DNA of 64,000 nt from Bos javanicus (taxonomy: Eukaryota > Chordata > Mammalia > Artiodactyla > Bovidae). The notes under the pieces are model-generated. The model was given only the letters and a program-made list of their open reading frames with translations, was not told where the DNA came from and did no database searches. Numbering within the stretch: the stretch's first letter is position 1; each line of letters starts with the position of its first letter. The DNA is taken from the NCBI RefSeq assembly GCF_032452875.1, contig NC_083878.1, positions 56,116,878-56,180,877 on the forward strand. Reading direction: 5' to 3'. The position numbers and the translations under genes are program-made. Of this stretch, positions 1 through 11,592 are shown piece by piece.

Positions 1-114
1 TCTCATATCCATATGTGACTACTGGAAAAACCTTAGCTTTGAGTAGAACTTTGTCAGCAAAGTATTGACTCTGCTTTCTAATATGCTGTCTAGGTTGGTC
101 ATAGCTTTTGCTAC

Positions 115-270
115 CCAAGTCTTAAAAGATGATACTAAGTAAGTGTTGCAGTCAATATGCCAGCAAATTTGGAAAACTCATCAGTGTCCACAAGACTGGA
201 AAAGGACAGTTTTTATTCCAATCCCAAAGAAAGGCAATGCCAAAGAATCTTTAAGCTATTGCACAATTTC
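115..270 (+). mobile_element. Sense BovB RT fragment embedded in antisense BovB
   Basis: This reads in the sense direction through the BovB stretch around AATATGCCAGCAAATTTGG and ATTCCAATCCCAAAGAAAGG. The same consensus interval is also present in antisense at about 1060-1190, so this is a second BovB piece rather than a simple local flip. Confidence 0.8.
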
Positions 271-922
271 CATAATCTTAGTTTTTTGAATATTGAGTTT
301 CAACCAGCTTTTTCATTCTCCTCTTTCACCTTCATCCAGAGGGTTTAGTTGTTCTTTAGTTCCTCTTTACTTTCTGACATTAGAATGATATCATCTACAT
401 ATCTGAGGTTGTTGATATTTCTCCCAGCAATTTTGATTCCAGCTTGTACTTCATCCAGCCTAGCATTTCCCATGATGTATACTCTGCATGTAAATTAAAT
501 AAGCAGGGTGACAATAGACAGCCTTGATGTACTCCTTTCTCAATTTTGAACCAGACCATTGTTCTAAGTCCAGTTCTAACTGTTCCTTTTTCTCCTATAC
601 AGGTTTCTCAAAAGGCTGGTAAGGTGGTCTGGCATTCCCATCTCTTCAAGAATTTTCCACAATTTGTTATGATCCACATAGTCAAAGGCTTTAGCATAGT
701 CAGTGAAGCAGAAGTAGATGTTTTTCTGGAATCCATTGATTTATCTATGATTCCAATGAATGTTGTCAACTTGACCTCTGGTTCCCCTGCCTTTCCTAAA
801 TCTAGCTTGTACATTTGGAAGTTCTCGGTTCACATACTGCTGAAGCCCAACTTGGAGGATTTTGAGTGTTACCTTGCTAGCATGTGAAATGAGCACAGTT
901 GTGCAGTAGGTTGAACATTCTT

Positions 923-1046
923 CCCTGGAGAAGGGAATGGCAACCCACTCTAGTGTTCTTGCCTGGAAAATTCCACTGACAGAGGAGCCTAGCAGGTTAC
1001 AGTTCATGGAGTCACAATGAGTTAGACACAACTGAGGAATAGCACT
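923..1046 (+). repeat. Single-unit Bov-A / 5'-truncated Bov-tA SINE
   Basis: One Bov-A unit starting at CCCTGGAGAAGG and ending in ACAACTGAGGAATAGCAC. It is bounded by a 12-bp duplication, TTGAACATTCTT, at 911-922 and 1047-1058. It inserted into the older antisense BovB. Confidence 0.88.
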
Positions 1047-1868
1047 TTGAACATTCTTTAGCATTGTCCATCTTTGCGGTTGGAATGAAAATAGACCTTT
1101 TCCAGTTGTGTGGCCTCTGCTGAGTTTTCTAAATTTGCTGACATATTGAGTACAGCACTTTAAGAGGATCATCTTTTATGCTTTTAAATTGCTCAGCTGG
1201 AATTCCATCACTTCCACTAGCTTTGTTTGTAGTTATGCTTCCTAAGTCCCCCTTGACTTCACACTCTAGTATGTCTGGCTCTAGATGAGTGACCACACTA
1301 TTGTGGTTTAAGACCTTTGTTGTATAACTTTTTCCATGTATTCTTGTCACCTCTTTTTAATGCTATGTCAGGTCCTTACTGTTTCTATCCTTTATTATGC
1401 TCATCTTTGCATGAAATGTTCCCTTGATATCTCCAGTTTTCTTGAAGAGATCTCAAGTCTTTCCCATTCTATTGTTTTCCTCTATTTCTTTACATTGTTC
1501 ATATAAGAAGGTTTTCTTATGTCTTCTTGCTATTCTCTGGAACTCTGCATTCAGTTGAGTACCTCTTTCCCTTTCTACCTTGTGTTTTGCTTCTCTTCTT
1601 TCCTCAAATATCTGTAAAGCCTTCTCCTCAGACAACCACTTTGCCTTCTTGCATATCTTTTTCCTTGGAATGGTTTTGATCACTGCCTCCTGTACAGTGT
1701 TACAAACCTCTGTCCATAGTTTTTCAGGCACTCCATCTACCAGACCTAATCCCTTGAATCTATTTATCACCTCTAGTGTATAATCATAAGGGATTTGATT
1801 TAGGTCATACCTGAATGACTTATTTATTTTCTCCACTTTCTTCAATTTAAGCCTGAAATTTGCCAATA

Positions 1869-2150
1869 TATTACTGTGTTATAAATATAAATATGTTTTA
1901 AATAAATATATTTAAATAAGAGTATTTATGTGAGTTTTTTCATCACATCTTTTGATGTTATATCAATGAAACATTGCATCATCCAACATCACAAATATTC
2001 ACATCCATGTTTTTGTCTAATTTCATAGTTTTAGCTATTATATGTATACCTATGACCCATTTTGAGTTAATTTTTCTCAAAGTATAGCCATCACTTTTGC
2101 ATATTTCTGAGCAATATTTTGTCTTTTAAAATTCTTTTTAAAACAACTTA
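1869..2150 (-). mobile_element. AT-rich stretch with probable old L1 ORF2 fragment (about 1985-2120)
   Basis: The part around GACCCATTTTGAGTTAATTT resembles the antisense of a conserved mammalian L1 ORF2 segment. The rest is AT-rich with no recognisable content. Confidence 0.45.
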
Positions 2151-2362
2151 TGTGTGTGCTCAGTTGCCCAGTCATGTCCAACTCTTTGTGATCCTATGAA
2201 CTGTAGCCCACCAGGATCCTCTGTCCATGGAATTCTCCAGGCAAAAATACTGGAGTGGGTTGACATTTCCTCCTCCAAGGGATCTTCCCAACCCAGGGAT
2301 CTAACCTGGATATCCCACATTGTAGCTAGATTCTTTACTGTCTGAGCCACCAGGGAAGGCCC
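2151..2362 (-). repeat. Bov-tA SINE (tRNA-headed), antisense
   Basis: It ends with the reverse complement of the tRNA-derived head (GAGCCACCAGGGAAGG) and contains the Bov-A body (TCTCCAGGCAAAAATACTGG). The TGTGTGTG at its left is the tail microsatellite. Confidence 0.93.
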
Positions 2363-2374
2363 AAAGTATTACTC

Positions 2375-2553
2375 ATTTAGCCATATCTGACTCTGTGACC
2401 CAGTGGACTCTCTGTCCATGGAATTCTCCAGGCAAGAATACTGGAGTGGGTAGCCATTCCCTTCTCCAAGGGAACTTTCAAACCCAGGGACTAAACCCTG
2501 ATCTCCTTCATTGCAAACAAATTGTTTATGGTCTGAGCCATCAGGGAAGCCCA
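2375..2553 (-). repeat. Bov-tA SINE, antisense, tail-truncated
   Basis: Second antisense tRNA-headed SINE in tandem orientation with the previous one, 12 bp apart. It ends in TGAGCCATCAGGGAAGCCC. The start of the Bov-A tail is degraded. Confidence 0.9.
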
Positions 2554-3486
2554 ACATTTGGCACTCCTTCCCGTTGGGCAATGGGACCTTGGTCTCTCCA
2601 CATGCCAAGTGGGGGTAACTCACCACTATACTAACAAGGAGTAGCACAGCCTCAGTCTCCAGAGACATCAAAACACTCAGCCCAGATGCAGAATTAACCA
2701 TGGAAAGGACAGACAAGAGGTTCAATGTTCAAAGTCAAAGAAATTGCCAAACTTTTGCATTTTCATGCAATCCTGAATTCTGATTCTGTGGGTAGGTAAG
2801 AGAACAAGAAGTTGTGGGGAGTATTTATACTATATATAATCAGTCAGTGCACTATAAAGATCTGGGGATGTCAGGGCATGTCTCTACAGAGTGGTTGGAA
2901 ATATTGACAAGACACAGCATATTTTATTGATGACACTGGCAATAACTAGGCCACAAGGTGAGTGAGCTGGGCTCCAGTCCTACAATATTAAGCAAGCAAA
3001 CAGCAGAGTACAAAATAGGGGCCAATACACAAAACAAAACTTATAATCATGATGAGAAGGGCAGGCATGGGCGTTCCTTGAAGAGGAAATCAGGACCAGG
3101 AGACTGGAGAAAATCTTGCCTTCTTGTTCTTGCCTACTCTCCACATATCCCCACTTGGGTAAAGGGTACAATGATCTAATTAGGTCAGAATGCAGAATAA
3201 TGGTTTTGCTATAGTTACGTATAAAGTGGGTTACAGTGCTTCAGAGGTTTGTAGACATATTTCACTCTGTTTTCCTTTCTTTGTCTAATTCTCTGGCATT
3301 CTTTTCATTCAAGTAATGGAACAAACTGAGTCAGGGTCCAGCTCCTTGAAGTAGATGTAGTTATCATATATTTATCTTCTGTAAGAATAAAACAAAACAA
3401 ACATTATTTAAGGTTGGAACTGATTAATATTAAGATTTAGTGTTTTCTTAGACCTCAGCCTTAAGCCCTGTTTATCAGAAAGCCCT
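2554..3486. other. Low-copy sequence, nothing recognised
   Basis: No repeat family or coding signal is identifiable. Frames of 60-120 codons here have no recognisable domain. A degraded LTR is conceivable from the TATA-rich stretch near 2825-2840, but I cannot support it. Confidence 0.5.
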
Positions 3487-3498
3487 AGGTACAAGGCT

Positions 3499-3765
3499 GC
3501 TGCTACGTCGCTCCAGTCGTGTCCAACTCTGTGCAACCCCAGAGATGGCAGCCCACCAGGCTCCCCCATCCCTGGGATTCTCCAGGCAAGAACACTGGAG
3601 TAGGTTGCCATTTCCTTCTCCAATGCATGAAAGTGAAAAGTGAAAGTGAAATCGCTCAGTCGTGTCTGACTCTTAGCGACCCCATGGACTGCAGCCTTCC
3701 AGGCTCCTCCGTCCATGGGATTTTCCAGGCAAGAGTACTGGAGTGGGGTGCCATTGCCTTCTCCG
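3499..3765 (-). repeat. Bov-A2 SINE (dimer), antisense
   Basis: Two Bov-A units are joined by the linker CATGAAAGTGAAAAGTGAAA, ending GGTGCCATTGCCTTCTCC. A clean 12-bp TSD, AGGTACAAGGCT, flanks it at 3487-3498 and 3766-3777. Confidence 0.95.
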
Positions 3766-3910
3766 AGGTACAAGGCTAGATCATAATAAAAAAGGGTTGC
3801 TTATTTCCCATTTGTCATATTTTTATATAAATATATCTTTAATCTGTGAAGTCATGGAGAGGAAGGATGGTTAGATGAAAACAAGATTCATCCCAGGATT
3901 TCCTGAGTAC

Positions 3911-4180
3911 TGCTACTGCTAAGTCACTTCAGTCATGTCAAACTCTTTGCGACCCCATAGATGGCAGCCCACCAGCCTCCCCCATCCCTGGCATTTTCCA
4001 GGCAAGAACACTGGAGTGGGTTGCCATTTCCTTCTCCAATGCATGAAAGTGAAAAGCGAAAGTGAAGTCGCTCAGTCGTGTCCGACCCTTATAGACCCCA
4101 TGGACTGCAGCCTACCAGGCTCCTTTGTCCATGGGATTTTCCAGGCAAGAGTACTGGAGTGGGGTGCCATTGCCTTCTCC
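3911..4180 (-). repeat. Bov-A2 SINE (dimer), antisense
   Basis: Full dimer with the usual linker. The flanking duplication TGAGTAC lies at 3904-3910 and 4181-4187, possibly extended by the preceding TCC. It is a separate insertion from its neighbour at 3.5-3.8 kb because the TSDs differ. Confidence 0.95.
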
Positions 4181-4187
4181 TGAGTAC

Positions 4188-4829
4188 AATACCATATTAA
4201 TACCATCTAATAGACTTCAGTCTTTTGTGGTTAAAATGTAGTTCCAGGACTTATTTTGTGCCTAAAGATCAGGAAAGTGGACAGGAGTTGATACCAACCG
4301 GCACATCATCCTTATAAAGGAAATCATGAGAATGAGTAACAGGACAGAGATCAGACTGAGAATAAGAGAATGAAGGAGACCATGAAACATGCTTAAACTT
4401 AAGGGAGCAATAGGAAACAGAGCACAAAATAGAACAGAACCAGTTATTTCAAAGCAGAGAGGCCCCAGTGTTATCACAGAGGTCAATAAAGGAAAGAATA
4501 AAGCCGCTGTCAACTTGGTTACATGCTACAGAGATAAAGTGGAGATGTAAAAAGAGGAAAGGCTAATTAGATTAGCAACTAAAGTGTTATAGATAACTTT
4601 GGAGATGCAATTTCAGTAGAATTATGGAAGCATAAACAATAGTTAAGAATTATAACTAAAATGAGGAAATGGAAGCCAAAAGCAGATGGATGAAGAGAAG
4701 ACAGTGTTTTCCTAAGGAGGGACAAGACAGTGATGAAATCGATAACATGGGAATGGAGTCAAAGGAAGAATATTATAGGATTAAAAATACTTTCAAGGAA
4801 TTGTTTGAGGAGAAGGATCCAGTATAAAT
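4188..4829. other. Low-copy stretch with possible L2 remnant (about 4560-4690)
   Basis: The part around 4590-4690 (GCAATTTCAGTAGAATTATGG and following) loosely resembles an internal LINE-2 consensus in sense. The rest has no recognisable content. Confidence 0.35.
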
Positions 4830-6485
4830 ATCATATGTCATTATGCAAAAACTGTAGTGGAATAAAGGACAGAAATGGTATGGACCTAACAAAAGCAGAA
4901 GATAATAAGAGGTGGCAAGAATACACATAAGAACTGTATAAAAAAAGATCTTTATGACCCAGATAACCGTGATGGTGTGATCACTTACTTAGAGCCAGAC
5001 ATCCTAGACTGCAAAGTCAAGGAAGTCTTAGGAAGCATCACTATGAACAAACCTAGTGGAGGTGAAGAAATTCCAGCTGAGCTATTTCAAGTCTTAAAAG
5101 ATGAGGCTGTGAAAGTGTTGCACTCAATATTCCAGCAAATTTGAAAGCTCAGCAGTGGCCATAGGCCTGGAAAAGGTCAATTTTCATTCCAATCCCAAAG
5201 AAAGGCAATGCCAAAGAATGTTAAAACTACCAAACATTTGCACTCTTCTCACATGCTAGATTAGTAATGTTCAAAATTCTCCAAGTGAGGTTTCAACAGT
5301 ACATGAACCAAGAAACTTCCAGATGTTCAAGCTGAATTTAGAAAAGGCAGAAGAACCAGAGATCAAATTGCCAAAATCCATTGAATCATAGAAAAAGCAA
5401 GATAATTCCATAAAAACGTCTGCTTCATTGACTGTGTGGATCACAACAAATTGTGGAAAATTCTTCAAGAGAGGGGAATATCAGATCACCCTACCTGCCT
5501 CCTGAGAAATCTGTATGCCTGTCAAAAAGCAGCAGTTAGGACCAGACATGGAACAATGGACTGGTTTCAAATTGGGAAACGAGTACATCAAGGCTATATA
5601 TTGTCACCCTGCTTATTTAACTTATATGCATAGTACATCATGTGAAATGCTGGACTGGATGAAGCACAAGTTGAAATCAAGAATCCTGGGGAAAATATCA
5701 ATAACCTCAAATATGCAGATGACACCAGCCTTATGGGTGAAAGCGAAGAGGAACTAAAGAGCCTCTTTATGAAAGTGAAAGAGGAGAGTGAAAAAGTTGA
5801 CTTAAAACTCAACATTCAAAAAACTAAGATCATGGCATCCGGTCCCATCACTTCATGGCAAATAGATGGGAAAACAATGGAAACAGTGAGAAACTTTATT
5901 TTTTGAGCTCCAAAATCACTGCAGATGGTAACTGCAGCCATGAAATTAAAAGATGCTTGCTTCTTGGAAGAAAACCTATGACCAACCTGGATAGAATATT
6001 AAAAATCAGAGACATTACTTTGCTGGCAAAGGTCTGTTTAGTCAAACTATTGGTTTTCCATTAGTCATGTATGGTTGTCAGAGTTGAACCATAAAGAAAG
6101 CTGAGTGCCCAAGAATTGATGCTTTTGAACTATGGTGTTGAAGAAGACTCTTGAGAGTCCCTTGGACTGCAAGGAGATCCAATCAGTCCATCCTAAAGGA
6201 AATCAACTCCATATGTTCATTGGCAGGACTGATGCTGAAGCTGAAACTCCATACTTTGGTCACCTGATTCGAAGAACTGACTCATTGGAAAAGACTGAGG
6301 AATGATTGAAGGCAGGAGAAGGGGGCAACAGAGGATGAGATGGTTGGATGGCATCACTGACTTGATGGACATGAGTTTGAGCAAGCTCCGGGAGTTGGTG
6401 ATGAACAGGGAAGTCTGGCGTGCTGCAGTCTATGGGGTCACAAAAAGCTGGACACAACTGAACAACTGAAGTGAACTGAACTGGA
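4830..6485 (+). mobile_element. BovB LINE, 5'-truncated, reaches 3' end
   Basis: Sense BovB from just before the RT domain to the 3' terminus. RT landmarks are recognisable: IPIPKKGNAK-like at about 5185, CLLRNLYA at about 5500, and a degraded YADD region at about 5715. The end is the typical repetition of GAACTGAA near 6460-6480. Many stops and shifts break the frame. Confidence 0.93.
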
Positions 6486-7134
6486 CTGTAGTGGAATCCA
6501 GCAAGTTTCTGAAGGATCCAATGTTTACATTGCTACAAGCGACTGGCCTAACAATCTAGGGAGATACTCAGTTAAATGAGAAATTTGCCTAGTTTTAAAA
6601 CATATTATTTATTAAATATTTAAACCACATTAATTTATATCTATCTATATTTAACACCCAGCCCACACACACAAATGAATGCTTAAAGCAACCGTTTATT
6701 TTTCTCTCCCCTGGTTTTCTGTGTTGACTGAACTGAGCCAGTTCATTCTCATTCAGGGTTGTGCCTAGTTGCAATGACATGGCAGCTGCACTGGAGTCAT
6801 CTGAAAGCCCAAACAAGTTGAATGATCAGGACAGCCAACTGATGGTATTCTGACCAAAGGCTAAGAATTCAGCAGAGGATGACCAAGAGAGCATATTTTT
6901 TCTCTGGATGGACTGGACCTCTCCTAGCATGCTACCCATGTTCCCAGATGGAGCGTTAAAAATAAGTGTTTCAAGAGGATCCAGAGGAAGCTTTAAGAAT
7001 TCCTGTTAGCTAGGCTTAAGGCAACCCAGAATGTCTATCATGTTCAACTGATCAAGCAAACCAGTCAGGCCATCCCTGATTCAAGGCTAATAGAATTAAT
7101 CTACTTATTATAAAGCAGCATGTTTGTATGCTGA
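6486..7134. other. Low-copy sequence, nothing recognised
   Basis: No repeat family identified and no plausible coding exon. AT-rich at 6600-6660. Confidence 0.5.
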
Positions 7135-7312
7135 TTATGGATAAGATTGAAGGCAAAAGGAGAAAGTGGTGGCAGAGGATGAGATGGTTGGATGGCAACA
7201 CAGACTCAATGGACATGAATTTGAGCAAACTCCTGGAGATAGTGGAGGACAGAGAAGCAGTCTATGGAGTAGCAAAGAATTGGACACGACTTAGTGGCTG
7301 AACAACAGCAAC
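7135..7312 (+). mobile_element. BovB 3'-end fragment
   Basis: Sense match to the last about 180 bp of BovB, including GAGGATGAGATGGTTGGATG and the GGACACGACTTAGTGGCTGA terminus. Confidence 0.88.
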
Positions 7313-7671
7313 ATATGAATATGGGGAAGAAGGTCTTGATGGAGTCCCTCTCAGGAGAACTTCTACCTCCTGACCTCACTTAAGATGAAAATAACTAAAG
7401 ATAGGTTATTTTGCAACATATAGAATATGAACAATCTTTCTTCCCCCTAGACTTGCTATCAGCCTCTTGCTGATTTCATATTAATCATCAAATCTACTGT
7501 TATCAGTTCTTGAAAACAGGAATTGGTTAAGTCCTTAACTAGTTAAGGTAGTTGCTTACAGGTTAGTATGTCTTTAAATTATTTTGAAATTATTGGATAA
7601 AATGAAAAAAAGTATATTTGTATTTATTTTTCCTCTTATTAACATAATAACATAGATAATTAAACAAATAC
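7313..7671. other. AT-rich spacer between BovB fragments
   Basis: No recognised repeat or gene. An AT-rich run occupies 7560-7670. Confidence 0.5.
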
Positions 7672-8165
7672 TATTAAAAAGCAGAGACATTACTTTGTCA
7701 GCAAAGGTCCATTAGTCAAGGCTATGACCATTTTCCAGTGGTCATGTATGGATGTGAGAGTTGGTCTATAAAGAAAGCTGAGCACTGAAGAACTGATGCT
7801 TTTGAACTGTGGTGTTGGAGAAGACTCTTGAGAGTCCCTTTGACTGCAAGGAGATCCAACCAGTCCATCCTAAAGGAGATCAGTCTTGGGTGTTCATTGG
7901 AAGGACTGATGTTGAAGCTGAAACTCCAATACTTTGGCCACCTGATAGGAAGAGCTGACTCATTTGAAAAGACCCTGATGCTGGGAAAGATTGAGGGCAC
8001 GAGAAGGGGATGACAGAGGATAAGATGGTTGGATGGCATCACTGACTCAATGGAGATGGGTTTGGATGGACTCTGGGAGTTGGTGATGGACAGGGAGGCC
8101 TGGCGTGTTGCAGTTCATGGGGTCACAAAGAGTCAGACATGACTGAGCAACTGAACTAAACTGAT
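7672..8165 (+). mobile_element. BovB LINE 3' end, about 0.5 kb
   Basis: It begins within the BovB segment AAAAAGCAGAGACATTACTT and runs to the terminal ACTGAGCAACTGAACTAAAC. It lacks the RT domain. 5' truncation is typical of target-primed insertion. Confidence 0.93.
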
Positions 8166-8218
8166 GAAGTAAATATATACCTACTCCTTCTGTATATGAT
8201 GCAACCTGTGTATATATA

Positions 8219-8490
8219 TGGAGAAGGCAATGGCACCCTACTCCAGTACTCTTGCATGGAAAATCCCATGGACAAAGGAGCCTGGTAGCCTGTAGTCCAT
8301 GGGGTCGCTAAGAGTCAGACATGACTTCACTTTCACTTTTCACTTTCATGCATTGGAGAAGGGAATGGCAACCCACTCCAGTGTTCCTGCCTGGAGAATC
8401 CCAGGGATGGGGGAACCTGGTGGGCTGCCGTCTATGGGGTCGCACAGAGTCGGACATGACTGAAGCGACTTAGCAGCAGTGGCAGCAGCA

Positions 8491-8491
<1 letters not shown>
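8219..8491 (+). repeat. Bov-A2 SINE (dimer), sense
   Basis: It starts GGAGAAGGCAATGGCACC and ends with the GCAGC repeats. TGTGTATAT-like sequence occurs on both sides, consistent with a TSD in a TA/TG-rich target. Confidence 0.95.
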
Positions 8492-8550
<59 letters not shown>

Positions 8551-8552
8551 AT
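8492..8552. repeat. (TG)n(TA)n microsatellite
   Basis: A run of TG dinucleotides followed directly by about 14 TA dinucleotides, immediately 3' of the Bov-A2. The array probably grew from the duplicated target. Confidence 0.97.
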
Positions 8553-9204
8553 GATTGATAAAAATACTTTCCCTCAAAATTGTTACTAGAAGTCAGACTT
8601 AAAATATTGCTCTCCGTTTAAATTATACTAACTACTAAATACTATACTAATACTAAACACAAATACTAAAGTTAGTCTTGACTGAATTTATCCTATTAAT
8701 ACAATTAAATTATTTTAAATACTTCTTTTCTTTTATTTGACTCTTAAATCAGTTCTTCAGTTTTCTGTGGTCAGAAATTATTCAGTTTTCTGTTTGTAGC
8801 ATGGTTACCAAACAAACAAACAAAAAGGAAACACATTAGGTTCTTTAAGTTTAATATTTGTTTGCTCTAGGAAATAGTTTATGAGATATACAGGATGAAA
8901 AAGTTATTAATTTCCTCTTTACAAAGAGAGGACTATGCACATGACTTCTCCCATGAAAATCACATTTCAAGACCTGAAAAGAGATTCACGGAACTGAGAT
9001 AAAGGTAAGATGCTTCCTATATTGAGGAATGAGACTGTACCTGTTGCTGGGCAATTTTGCCTCCTCCAATGCTACCATCCACCTCACTCAAGCATAAAGT
9101 CAAGGTCATCAGGTGGAGAAAGCAACAGTTTGGCATTCAGTCTTTTCTATTGTCAATGTGAATCATGGAATGCTCTATGCCTGTTTCCTCATCAGAATAG
9201 GATC
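8553..9204. other. Low-copy sequence, nothing recognised
   Basis: No recognisable repeat family. An open frame starting at 9010 runs into the L1 tail and shows no domain. Confidence 0.5.
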
Positions 9205-9541
9205 AGTCTTATGGACTCTGGTGGAGGGGGGGGGGAGATTTGGGAGAATAACAGTGAAACATGTATAATATCATGTATGAAACGAGTCGCCAGTCCAGGT
9301 TCGATGCACGATACTGGATGCTTGGGGCTGGTGCACTGGGACGATCCAGAGGGAGAGTATGGGGAGGGAGGAGGGAGGAAGGTTCAGGATGGGGAGCACA
9401 GGTATACCTGTGGCGGATTCATTTCGATATTTGGCAAAACTAATACAATATTGTAAAGTTTAAAAATAAAATTAAATTAAAAAAATAAATTTATATTAAA
9501 AAAAAGAAAAATGTAAAAAAAAAAGAAAACGAAGAAAAAAA
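9205..9541 (+). mobile_element. Bovine-type L1, 3' UTR and poly-A only
   Basis: The 3' UTR signature is unmistakable: CGATGCACGATACTGGATGC, GGCTGGTGCACTGGGACGA and GGCAAAACTAATACAATATT, then an A-rich tail to about 9540. It is severely 5'-truncated. A G-run at 9225-9236 lies just after its start. Confidence 0.93.
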
Positions 9542-9661
9542 ACCTGATTTTGTTTTAATGTGGTCATAGGATGATCAAATGAAATGACATGTCACAGCAA
9601 TTGGCAAACTCAAGTTCTTATGGCTGTCTCCAAATACAGTCGTATTTTACACAGTGCATAG

Positions 9662-9877
9662 CAGTTTCCCTGGTGGCTCTGTGTTAAAGAATCCTCCTGC
9701 TGATGCAGGCTTATGTGGATTTGATCCCTGGGTCAGGAAGATCCTCTGGAGAAGGAAATGGCAACCTTCTCCAGTATTCTTGTCTGGGAAATCCCATGGA
9801 CAAAGAAGCCTAGCGGGCTACAGTCCATGGGGTCACAAAAGAGTTGGACACGACTTAGTGACTAAACAACAACAAAA
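9662..9877 (+). repeat. Bov-tA SINE, sense, with TSD
   Basis: tRNA-derived head (TTTCCCTGGTGGCTCTGTG), Bov-A body and an AACAACAACAA tail. A perfect 11-bp TSD, ACAGTGCATAG, lies at 9651-9661 and 9878-9888. Confidence 0.96.
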
Positions 9878-9888
9878 ACAGTGCATAG

Positions 9889-10235
9889 TATGTGAATTTT
9901 GCTAGGCAGAAACATTTTTGTAAAGCATGAATGGCAACACTTTAACATGAATCTTCAAAAGTTACTGAATTCTTGTTATCATTTAGTTGAAAATAGCTTT
10001 TCTATTAAATGCATAGTCCTCAGATAAATCACATGCTGTGATTTGATAATTTGTTTAAATTAAAAGAAAAATTTTATTGTTTTTTTCTAGCATAAAAGCA
10101 TTGCTTGACCATAACAGGTAAATTTAAATGTATAAGTAAATTTTAAAAGGAAATATATATATTTTTTATTATGCAAAGTAACAATTATTAGTCGTTTGGT
10201 CTGTTTCTCTGTATATGTGTCTACTCTCTTCATAT
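9889..10235. other. AT-rich low-copy sequence
   Basis: Nothing recognised. Confidence 0.5.
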
Positions 10236-10247
10236 AGATAGAGACAG

Positions 10248-10457
10248 GGATTCCCAGGTGGCTCCATGGTAAAGAATCCACCTGCCAATGTGGGAGATGC
10301 AGAAGATGTGGGTTTGATACCTGGGTTGGGAAGGTACCCTGGAGGAGGAAATGGCAACCCACTCTAAGCCATTCTTGCCTGGAAAGTTCTGTGGACAGAG
10401 GAGCCTGGCAGACTATAGTCCATGGGGTCACATGACTGAGTGACTGAGCATGCATGC
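10248..10457 (+). repeat. Bov-tA SINE, sense, with TSD
   Basis: Head GGATTCCCAGGTGGCTCCAT and Bov-A body. The flanks AGATAGAGACAG (10236-10247) and AGATGGAGACAG (10458-10469) form a 12-bp TSD with one mismatch. Confidence 0.95.
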
Positions 10458-10469
10458 AGATGGAGACAG

Positions 10470-11473
10470 ATATATATGGTATATGTTTCATTTTCTGCTC
10501 TTTTCATATAGCAATAAAAATACTTTTTGACAAAAAGAGTGGCCTATATAGGGGTTAAAATCTTTTTTTCCCCTCCAAACTCCTGTCAAGATAGCACAGA
10601 TAATATAAAGAAAAATTCTGTTCTCTTTAAGAGAAACTATACCAACCAGTGGAAATCTTAAAGAGTTTTCAAGCAAGAATGTGGTAAGAGGAGGTGAGGA
10701 GGGGAAAGCAAAGTGCCACCAACCCATTATTGCCTGCCAAGCTCCAGAGAAGCTTCCTGTGGACTCTTGTGCAGAGGACAGCCCACAGCCACCAGCTGCC
10801 TCAGGGAGTGCTCACCTGGGAGAGCTTTACTGTCCCACATACCTGAGGAGAAGGCCATCCGTCTGTGTCAGGCAACTGACTGTCTCAGAGGAAGTCCAGA
10901 TGGATTACCTACTTTCAGCTGATGCCCTGAAAGGAAGATCAATCATGTTGAAACCAAAAGAGGAACATTAAAAAAAAAAAAAAGACTTCATTGCTCCTAC
11001 CTATATACAGGGGAGAAAATTCTACATTAAGTTTCTATGGTTCAAGGGTAGAAGTCAGACTACAGACCCCAGCTCATCATGATCTGAGGTCAAGGCAAGA
11101 TCTGCAAAAAGAAATCAGCAACTGATGTAACTGCTCACAAAAATCATATCAGCCACTGTCCAAAGAGGACCGTACATATATTTTTAAATGCAGAAGTCTC
11201 TTCTTTTGTGGACTTATCATTATGGTGTTTTATGTTGGTGTTCAAAATAGCACCTTTGAAGAATATCTAATCTAAACATCACATTGAAAAACTCTTGTTT
11301 AGATATTTACACGGTTCATAGTTTCCTTTTTCTTATGGAGGACTTTCTTTACCTCTGAAAAGCTTAGCATTTCCCATCCCCTTCCCTCCTTTGCATATTT
11401 CAAAAGGACTAATCATTTCTAAAATGCTATATACCTAAACTATTGTAGAGTTGTCTTCCCCCAACCCTATTTG
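10470..11473. other. Low-copy region with an A-run after an open frame
   Basis: Mostly unrecognised. An open frame at 10681-10971 ends directly in a 14-base A-run (10971-10984), which could mark a retroposed cDNA tail or be chance. The protein resembles nothing I know and no TSD was found. Confidence 0.4.
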
Positions 11474-11592
11474 AACATAAGCTCTATGAGAATAAGAATT
11501 TTTGTCTGTTTTATTTGTTTGTTTTTCCCATCCCTAGAATAACCCTGGAACACAATAGGCAATCAATACACAGTGTTGAATAAAAGAATAAA
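11474..11592 (+). repeat. LINE-2 3'-end remnant
   Basis: It resembles the L2 3' terminus: CATAAGCTCTATGAGAATAA, then CCCTGGAACACAATAGGCAA, then ACACAGTGTTGAATAAAAGA. Heavily diverged, as expected for this ancient family. Confidence 0.6.

Larger units (their letters stand above)
1..1868 (-). mobile_element. BovB (RTE) LINE fragment, antisense, rearranged
   Basis: The reverse complement reads as the BovB polyprotein from the endonuclease/RT linker (the frame at 1453-1866 ends ENNRMGKT) into the reverse transcriptase and towards the 3' end. It continues beyond the window start. The frame is broken by many stops and shifts, so it is a dead copy. Positions 1-113 and 271-1868 are antisense. About 170 bp of BovB is missing between them, replaced by a sense BovB piece (115-270). 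A short SINE sits at 923-1046. Confidence 0.9.

Noticed and set aside
2151..2553. tRNA genes inside the Bov-tA or CHR SINE heads
   Set aside because: The heads are tRNA-derived but lack a complete cloverleaf and terminate in SINE bodies. They are SINE promoters, not tRNA genes.
8346..8552. Frame with YIYIYIYTHTHTHTHT, possible low-complexity protein
   Set aside because: It is a translation of the (TG)n(TA)n microsatellite running into Bov-A2.
9010..9456. 148-codon open frame as a possible gene
   Set aside because: Its second half is the bovine L1 3' UTR and the first half has no recognisable domain or splice context.
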